From positions 57,262 to 121,261 of the forward strand of contig NZ_LGKG01000113.1 of the NCBI RefSeq assembly GCF_001294335.1: a stretch of 64,000 bases of DNA, given 5' to 3'. Each line of letters opens with the position of its first letter. Positions within the stretch are counted from its first letter, which is position 1. The DNA comes from Streptomyces chattanoogensis (GTDB taxonomy: Bacteria > Actinomycetota > Actinomycetes > Streptomycetales > Streptomycetaceae). The notes below the pieces were generated by a model. That model was given only the letters and a program-made list of their open reading frames with translations, was not told the origin of the DNA and did not search any database. Shown here one piece after another: positions 59,151 through 64,000 of the stretch. Both the position numbers and the translations under genes were made by a program.

Positions 59151-59184
59151 CCCCCGCGCCCGTCCGCAAGGCCGGGCGCGGGGG
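59151..59184 (+). terminator. 12-bp GC stem-loop terminator
   Basis: CCCCCGCGCCCG and CGGGCGCGGGGG pair perfectly around a ten-base loop, 54 bp after the alpha/beta hydrolase stop and before the alkA gene. Confidence 0.72.
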
Positions 59185-59265
59185 AGACCCGGCACCCCGG
59201 GCACCCCGACGCTGATGTCGCATTCTCGCCAGCCACACCCTCTCGGCTGCGGAATCCTTGAGGGC

Positions 59266-60741
59266 ATGCACACCGACACCGAGCGCTGTCTGCGGGCCGT
59301 GCAGTCCAAGGACGCCCGCTTCGACGGCTGGTTCTACACCGCCGTGCTCACGACCGGAATCTACTGCCGCCCCAGCTGCCCCGTGGTGCCCCCCAAGCCG
59401 GAGAACATGCGCTTCTACCCGAGCGCGGCCGCCGCCCAGCAGGCCGGATTCCGGGCCTGCAAGCGGTGCCGCCCGGACGCCGTCCCGGGGTCGCCGCAGT
59501 GGGACGAACGGGCCGATCTGGTCGCGCGGGCGATGCGGCTGATCGCCGACGGCGTCGTGGACCGCGAGGGCGTCCCCGGACTCGCGGGCAGGCTCGGCTA
59601 CAGCACCCGGCAGATCGAGCGCCAGCTGCTGGCCGAACTCGGCGCGGGACCGCTCGCGCTGGCCCGCGCGCAGCGCGCGCAGACCGCCCGGCTGCTCGTG
59701 GAGACCACCGCGGTACCGATGGCCGACGTCGCGTTCGCCGCCGGGTTCACCAGCATCCGTACCTTCAACGAGACGGTACGGGAGGTCTTCGCACTCTCCC
59801 CGACGGCGCTCCGCGAGCGCGCCCGGCCCGGCGCCGAGGCCGCCGCGGCGCCCGGCACCCTGACCCTGCGGCTGCCCTTCCGCCGGCCGCTGAACCCCGA
59901 CAACCTCTTCGGACATCTCGCGGCCACCGCCGTCCCCGGTGTCGAGGAATGGCGCGACGGCGCCTACCGCCGCACCCTGAGCCTCCCGTACGGGCCGGGC
60001 ATCGTCGCACTGTCCCCCCGGCCCGAGCACATCGAGTGCCGACTGGCGCTGACCGACCTGCGCGATCTCGCGGGCGCCATCGCCCGCTGCCGGCGGATGC
60101 TGGACCTGGACGCGGACCCGGAGGCCATCGACGGGCTGCTGCGGGAGGACGCACAGCTGGCCCCGCTCGTCGACAAGGCGCCCGGCCGCCGGGTGCCGCG
60201 CACCGCGGACGCCGATGAGTTCGCGGTCCGCGCCGTACTGGGCCAGCAGGTCTCCACCGCGGCGGCCCGCACACATGCCGGACGGCTGGTCGTCGCACAC
60301 GGCGAGAAGATCGACGACCCCGGGGGCGGCCTGACCCACCTCTTCCCCTCCGCCACCGCGCTCGCCGCACTCGACCCCGAATCCCTGGCGATGCCCCGTA
60401 CCCGCCGGGCCACCCTCACCGGCCTCATCGACGCCCTCGCCGCCGGCACGCTGCAACTCGGCATCGGCAGCGACCGGGAAGCCGCCCGCGTGCAGCTCGC
60501 GGCGCTGCCCGGCATCGGCCCCTGGACCGTCGAAGTCGTCGCCATGCGCGCGCTCGGCGACCCGGACGCCTTCACGCCGACCGACCTCGGGCTGCGCCGC
60601 GCCGCCGCCGGACTCGGCCTGCCCGCCACCCCGGCGGCGCTCATCCGGCACTCCGCGGTCTGGCGTCCCTGGCGCGCCTACGCCGTCCAGTACCTCTGGG
60701 CGACCGACGACCACCCCATCAACCACCTCCCCTCGAACTGA
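59266..60741 (+). CDS. alkA: AdaA-AlkA fusion: methyl-sensing activator and 3-methyladenine glycosylase
   Basis: The 491-residue protein has three parts. Residues 1-75 form the Ada metal-binding domain with Cys34, Cys38, Cys65 and Cys68 (GIYCRPSCP, RACKRCRPD), where Cys34 takes the methyl group of DNA methylphosphotriesters. Residues 80-180 are an AraC-type HTH (VPMADVAFAAGFTSIRTFNE). The rest is an AlkA glycosylase with the helix-hairpin-helix LPGIGPWTVEVVAMR and catalytic Asp in FTPTDLGLRRA. It both activates the response and removes alkylated bases. The ATG at 59266 is followed 10 bp after the stop by ogt. Confidence 0.93.
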   Translation: MHTDTERCLRAVQSKDARFDGWFYTAVLTTGIYCRPSCPVVPPKPENMRFYPSAAAAQQAGFRACKRCRPDAVPGSPQWDERADLVARAMRLIADGVVDREGVPGLAGRLGYSTRQIERQLLAELGAGPLALARAQRAQTARLLVETTAVPMADVAFAAGFTSIRTFNETVREVFALSPTALRERARPGAEAAAAPGTLTLRLPFRRPLNPDNLFGHLAATAVPGVEEWRDGAYRRTLSLPYGPGIVALSPRPEHIECRLALTDLRDLAGAIARCRRMLDLDADPEAIDGLLREDAQLAPLVDKAPGRRVPRTADADEFAVRAVLGQQVSTAAARTHAGRLVVAHGEKIDDPGGGLTHLFPSATALAALDPESLAMPRTRRATLTGLIDALAAGTLQLGIGSDREAARVQLAALPGIGPWTVEVVAMRALGDPDAFTPTDLGLRRAAAGLGLPATPAALIRHSAVWRPWRAYAVQYLWATDDHPINHLPSN

Positions 60742-60751
60742 GCCCGCCACC

Positions 60752-61360
60752 ATGACCGTTCACCCGACCGGCCGGCCCCTGCCCCGGCCCGCCGCCCCGC
60801 TCACCCACACCGTCCTGGCCGCCACCCCGGTGGGCCCGCTCACCCTCGTCGCCCTCGGGGACGCCCTCACCGGCCTCTACATGACCGACCAGCGCCACCG
60901 CCCGCCCCAGGAGACGTTCGGCGCCCCGGCGGCCCCCGACGACCCGCCCTTCGCCGCGGCCATCGCCCAGCTCCATGCCTATTTCCGCGGCGAGCTGACC
61001 ACCTTCGACCTGCCGCTGGAGCTCCGTGGCACCCCCTTCCAGCGGCGTGTCTGGGCGGCGCTGTGCACCATTCCGTACGGCACGACGGTCAGCTACGGCG
61101 AGCTCGCCGAGCGGCTGGGGGCGCCTACGGCGGCAAGGGCGGTCGGGCTGGCGAACGGGCGCAACCCGGTCGGGATCATCGTTCCCTGCCACCGGGTCGT
61201 CGGCGCCGACGGCAGCCTCACCGGCTACGGCGGCGGGCTGGACCGCAAGCGCAGGCTGCTGGCGTTCGAGCGGACGGGGAGCGGGTGCTTTCCGGGGACG
61301 GAGCGGGAGCCGTTTCCGGGGGAGGAGAGTGCGCTGTTCACGGTGGCGGACTGCAGCTGA
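60752..61360 (+). CDS. ogt: Methylated-DNA--protein-cysteine methyltransferase
   Basis: The 202-residue suicide repair protein moves the methyl group from O6-methylguanine to Cys146 in IIVPCHRVVGADGSLTGYGG. The DNA-binding part has TPFQRRVWAALCTIPYGTT, SYGELAERLG and the Arg finger RAVGLANGRNPV. It starts 10 bp after the Ada-AlkA stop, so the pair is an inducible alkylation-repair operon. The C-terminal 30 residues are a Gly/Glu/Phe-rich extension outside the domain. Confidence 0.93.
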   Translation: MTVHPTGRPLPRPAAPLTHTVLAATPVGPLTLVALGDALTGLYMTDQRHRPPQETFGAPAAPDDPPFAAAIAQLHAYFRGELTTFDLPLELRGTPFQRRVWAALCTIPYGTTVSYGELAERLGAPTAARAVGLANGRNPVGIIVPCHRVVGADGSLTGYGGGLDRKRRLLAFERTGSGCFPGTEREPFPGEESALFTVADCS

Positions 61361-61375
61361 CGGGGCGCAGGCCGG

Positions 61376-61398
61376 CGCGGCCATGGGGTGGGGCCGCG
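61376..61398. terminator. Stem-loop between convergent ogt and tetR
   Basis: CGCGGCC and GGCCGCG pair around a nine-base loop in the 39-bp gap between the two stops. Reasonable shared terminator. Confidence 0.5.
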
Positions 61399-61399
61399 G

Positions 61400-62071
61400 T
61401 TACGGGGCGGCGGAGCCGTCCGTCGGCGGGGCGATGCCTTCGACGAGGGCCCGTACGGTCTCCGTGGCGAACTCCTCGTCGTCGCGCGGGAGCAGGGCGT
61501 CCTCGGGTGCCTGCGCGCCGAAGAAGAGGTCGAGGAACGCCCGGTGGAAGCAGGCGCCGATGAGCAGGGTGGCCGCGGCGTGCGGGTCGATGCCGGACGC
61601 GATCCGGCCCAGCTTCTGCTCGGCGGCCAGATAGGCGGCCAGGTGCTGGGTGGCGTTCTGGGGGCCCACGGTGCCCAGCTCGTCGAGGCGGCGGCGGTGT
61701 GTTTCCAGCAGTTCCGGGCTGGCGAAGAGGGAGGCCGCCATCGGGAAGGCCCGGCGGTAGAAGCGGACGGCGGCCAGCGCCACCTGCCGCAGATGTGCGG
61801 CCGGGCCGCGGTCGTCGCCCGCCCTGCCCGGCAGCTGGGCCAGCACCTCGGAGAACTGCGGCGCGCGCTCGTGCAGCACCCGGACGAAGATCTCCTCCTT
61901 GTTGCGGAAGTGCTTGTAGAGCGTGGCCTCCGAGCAGCCCGCCTCCCGGGCGATCACCTTCGTCGTCGTACGGGTCAGGCCCACGGTGCTCATCAGCGCG
62001 GCGGCGGCGTCGAGGATGCGGGAGCGCGTCAGGGCGCCTCCGGTCAGCGGAGCGGCGGCGTCGTGAGTCAT
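61400..62071 (-). CDS. TetR-family transcriptional regulator
   Basis: The 223-residue repressor has HTH RSRILDAAAALMSTVGLTRTTTK, with recognition region CSEATLYKHFRNKEEIFVRVL. The C-terminal ligand domain follows (YRRAFPMAASLFASPELLETH; LLIGACFHRAFLDLFFG). The ATG at 62071 (MTHDAAAPL) is chosen because two operator-like palindromes lie just upstream at 62093 and 62132. It is divergent from the NAD(P)-binding protein gene and most likely controls it and itself. Ligand unknown. Confidence 0.88.
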   Translation of the reverse strand: MTHDAAAPLTGGALTRSRILDAAAALMSTVGLTRTTTKVIAREAGCSEATLYKHFRNKEEIFVRVLHERAPQFSEVLAQLPGRAGDDRGPAAHLRQVALAAVRFYRRAFPMAASLFASPELLETHRRRLDELGTVGPQNATQHLAAYLAAEQKLGRIASGIDPHAAATLLIGACFHRAFLDLFFGAQAPEDALLPRDDEEFATETVRALVEGIAPPTDGSAAP

Positions 62072-62092
62072 GGGCCTCAGCCTACATTGACA

Positions 62093-62110
62093 GGTGAGTG
62101 AACACTCACC
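62093..62110. promoter_or_regulatory. TetR operator 1
   Basis: GGTGAGTG-AA-CACTCACC, a perfect 18-bp inverted repeat 22 bp from the tetR start. Confidence 0.7.
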
Positions 62111-62131
62111 CACACTGGCCCATGAGGGTGG

Positions 62132-62143
62132 GTGAGTACTCAC
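62132..62143. promoter_or_regulatory. TetR operator 2
   Basis: GTGAGTACTCAC, a perfect 12-bp palindrome sharing the GTGAGT half site with operator 1. It is 80 bp before the divergent NAD(P)-binding gene. Centre-to-centre distance from operator 1 is about 36 bp. Further GAGTGAG-type half sites flank it. Confidence 0.6.
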
Positions 62144-62222
62144 TCACTTCTTGGCTCGTCCTCGCTCACCCTTCCTTGTCCTTGCTCGCCCCCGCTTGTC
62201 TTCGCTCGCCCTGGGAGAGGCC

Positions 62223-62858
62223 ATGAAACTCACCGTTCTCGGCGCATCAGGCGGTGTCGGCCGACACCTCGTCAGCCATGCCCTGGCCGACGGGCACGAG
62301 GTGACCGCCGCGCTGCGCAGCCCGCAGAAGCTGACCGTGCGGCACGAACGTCTGACGGTCGTCCGCGCCGATCCGCTCGACGCCACCTCCGTGAAGCCCG
62401 TCGTCGACGGCGCCGATGCCGTGCTCTCCGGTATGGGCCAGGTCGGCCGCCATGACCCGCTCCGCCCCGCGTCCACCTCGGCCCGCGCCGCCGTAGAGGC
62501 GCTGACCGCCACCGGCGTCCGGCGCCTGCTCGTGGTCAGCGCGGGCCCGCTCAACCGCACCGGTGCGGGGCAGCCGATGCTCACCCACCGGGTGTTCGGG
62601 CCCCTGCTGTGGGCGGTCCTGCGGGAGATCTACACCGACCTGGAACGGATGGAGGCCGTACTGCGCGACAGCGACCTCGACTGGACCGCCGTCCGCCCGC
62701 CCCGGCTCCTCGACAAGCCCGGCGAGGGCCGTTACCGGCACGCCGTCGAGGCCGGCCCGTCCGGCAGCGTCATCACCCGCTCCGATGTGGCCCGCGCCAT
62801 GCTCGATTTCGTCAGCGATCCGGCCACTTTCCGGCACGCGATCGGCATCAGCCGCTGA
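62223..62858 (+). CDS. NAD(P)H-binding SDR-like protein (NmrA/YwnB type)
   Basis: The 211-residue atypical SDR has Rossmann turn LTVLGASGGVGRHLVSHALADGH. VVSAGPLNRTGAG and LRDSDLDWTAVRPPRLLDKPG (the conserved D-W-T-x-V-R-P-x-x-L block of this group) are present. It is probably an NADPH-dependent reductase of small ketones or quinones, or a redox sensor. The classical Tyr-x-x-x-Lys is not apparent. The ATG at 62223 is used, preceded by GGGAGAGG. It is the target of the divergent TetR regulator. Confidence 0.85.
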   Translation: MKLTVLGASGGVGRHLVSHALADGHEVTAALRSPQKLTVRHERLTVVRADPLDATSVKPVVDGADAVLSGMGQVGRHDPLRPASTSARAAVEALTATGVRRLLVVSAGPLNRTGAGQPMLTHRVFGPLLWAVLREIYTDLERMEAVLRDSDLDWTAVRPPRLLDKPGEGRYRHAVEAGPSGSVITRSDVARAMLDFVSDPATFRHAIGISR

Positions 62859-62967
62859 CCGGCCGGACCGGCGGGCCGCCCTGCTGCGGTGTGTCCGCCG
62901 ACGGCGCGGCGGCGCGGCGGGCCGCCCGGCGCGGCCGTCCTGTCCGCCCCGGCCGGGCCGCATCGCG

Positions 62968-63219
62968 CTAACGGAAGAACGCGGCCAGCTTCCTGAACAC
63001 CCTGGCGAGCCAGTGCCTGCGGGCGGCGGGCGGGCGCGCGGCGGTGGCCGCCCGCGCGTCCGCCCGGTCGGCCGTGGAACGGTCCGGGGTCTCCGGTGCG
63101 GGCTCGTCGATGTGCTCGTGCGCGGCCTTGGTCAGGGGCCTGGGCACGGATTTCTTTCCGGTGCGGGCGGCCTCGGCGCGGACGAGCGCGCCAAGAGCGG
63201 CGAAGATGTCGATGGGCAT
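62968..63219 (-). CDS. Small basic protein of unknown function
   Basis: The 83-residue protein starts MPIDIFAALGALVRAEAARTG, has a charged Pro/Glu/Asp middle, and ends in an amphipathic helix RHWLARVFRKLAAFFR. An AGGAG site sits seven bases before the ATG. Strong codon bias supports translation. The Trp/Arg/Phe-rich end could associate with membranes; this is a guess from composition. No family recognised. Confidence 0.6.
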   Translation of the reverse strand: MPIDIFAALGALVRAEAARTGKKSVPRPLTKAAHEHIDEPAPETPDRSTADRADARAATAARPPAARRHWLARVFRKLAAFFR

Positions 63220-63324
63220 GCCGATCTCCTGCGGTAGGGAAGTCCTGGACCCGATGACGACAGGCCGAGATCGCCCCTCTGCCGAATGCAGGAAGGGGTG
63301 GGCGAATGCGTCGGCCGGGCCGGA

Positions 63325-63804
63325 TCAGCAGCGCAGGACGACCGACCGCCCGGGAGGTGCGCCGGCGGTGGTGCGGACGGCTCCGGGGGAGGCGTCCCCC
63401 GATGGCGCGACGGCGGTGCCGGGGGAGGCGTCCCCGAAGGTCTTACCGCAGTTTCCGGTGGGTGCCTGGTGGGGGCGCAGCTGGCAGCCCGACGCCTGGC
63501 TGTGGTGCCGGCCGCCGCTGGCCGGATGGTGCTTCTTGGCGGCTCCGGCCGATGTCAGCCCAGGGTCCTCGGTGACGCAGTGACCTGCGGACGCGCCGGA
63601 CGTGGCGGCGACACCGGACACGGTGGCGGTACCGGACGCGGCGGCGGCAGGGGGGCGGGTGAGGCAGTGGTCCGCCTGGGAGGACGTCAGATGGCAGGCA
63701 CCGGCGAGCAGTGCGGCGTGCAGCAGCGCGAGCAAGGCCACGAGCAGCAGACCGCGCACGCCGTTGGCGTCCGCAGAGCGGCCGCGGCTGACGGTGTCGC
63801 GCAT
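63325..63804 (-). CDS. Membrane-anchored or secreted Cys/His protein of unknown function
   Basis: The 159-residue protein has one hydrophobic segment at residues 17-36 (VRGLLLVALLALLHAALLAG), probably a signal anchor. A low-complexity exported region follows, with six cysteines after the anchor, several His (KKHHPASGGRHHSQASGCQL) and the repeat GDASPG. It ends in Cys. The ATG at 63804 follows GAGAAGG. A metal-binding or redox role is imaginable but not supported by a known family. Nothing further is recognisable from 63805 to 64000. Confidence 0.55.
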   Translation of the reverse strand: MRDTVSRGRSADANGVRGLLLVALLALLHAALLAGACHLTSSQADHCLTRPPAAAASGTATVSGVAATSGASAGHCVTEDPGLTSAGAAKKHHPASGGRHHSQASGCQLRPHQAPTGNCGKTFGDASPGTAVAPSGDASPGAVRTTAGAPPGRSVVLRC

Positions 63805-64000
63805 GCCCTTCTCCCAACGCTCTCCGCCAGGGGTTCCCCACGAAGACCGTCGAATACGCTAGAGAGGGCAAAAGAGGCGATATTTCCACCTGATCCGGGC
63901 ATTTGGTCGCACAGGTGTCCCTATCGGGTGACGCCTTCGCGACGCTTGGGGACGGGCCGCGCCGACCGCCCCGCATGGTTCCCTCTCCCCTCCCTCCCCC

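Noticed and set aside
62862..62960. GC-rich repeats resembling several overlapping hairpins between the convergent genes at 62858 and 62968.
   Set aside because: Many alternative pairings and no single stable stem with a tail, so no terminator is annotated.

Overview
The window reads as chromosomal DNA of a Streptomyces-type actinomycete. The GC content is very high with strong third-position GC bias. GTG starts and 4-base GTGA/ATGA gene overlaps are frequent. The family content also fits: an F420-type LLM oxidoreductase, a SARP-like regulator, DUF5819/HTTM, DUF6153/DUF305, NCS1 permease, an Eis-like acetyltransferase and an Ada-AlkA fusion. I see no rRNA, tRNA, CRISPR array, phage or intact insertion sequence. 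About 60 protein genes can be supported, plus two gene relics and roughly twenty regulatory or structural DNA sites.

Layout. 0-10.2 kb holds housekeeping and accessory genes: a Ca2+/H+ antiporter, secreted gamma-glutamyltranspeptidase, amidase, ASCH protein, an isochorismatase-fold hydrolase and an MFS-MarR pair with a clear palindromic operator. 10.3-18.3 kb is a reductive pyrimidine/hydantoin catabolic locus: nitrilase-fold beta-ureidopropionase, class-III aminotransferase, dihydropyrimidinase, F420-type LLM oxidoreductase and NCS1 permease. It is interrupted by a reverse-strand metal-receptor-like protein with no signal peptide. No classical dihydropyrimidine dehydrogenase is present. 18.3-28.3 kb holds a LysR regulator with NmrA/SDR reductases, an internally deleted alpha/beta hydrolase, an FAD protein/MFS pair, an Eis-like acetyltransferase and an FAD monooxygenase-like protein.

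The most striking regulatory element lies at 28.47-28.83 kb. A complete cobalamin riboswitch is followed by a perfect 11-bp hairpin that buries the Shine-Dalgarno of a hotdog acyl-CoA thioesterase gene. 29.4-31.3 kb is a LysR/DHDPS-family pair. 31.3-31.9 kb is decayed DNA containing the C-terminal relic of a second dihydropyrimidinase. 31.9-35.7 kb carries a small SARP-like regulator, a DUF5819-HTTM pair (resembling SdpA/SdpB) and a convergent secreted Cys/poly-Gly/Thr-repeat protein.

36-42.8 kb includes a sirtuin, a YwrD-type gamma-glutamyltransferase, an inositol-phosphatase-like enzyme, a phytoene-desaturase-like oxidoreductase and a macrodomain protein. 42.9-46.2 kb is a TetR regulator with its palindrome and an Azt/Znu-like ABC importer whose binding protein lacks most of the expected His ligands. 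46.8-54.1 kb is an acyl-CoA module: ligase, double-domain CoA-transferase, divergent acyl-CoA dehydrogenase, GH88-like hydrolase and MFS exporter. 54-64 kb has a SixA phosphatase, small secreted proteins, a DUF305/DUF6153 pair, an HTH regulator with divergent alpha/beta hydrolase, an Ada-AlkA/Ogt alkylation-repair operon, and a TetR/NAD(P)-binding divergent pair with two operator palindromes. All database-level assignments are by eye from motifs; no searches were run.
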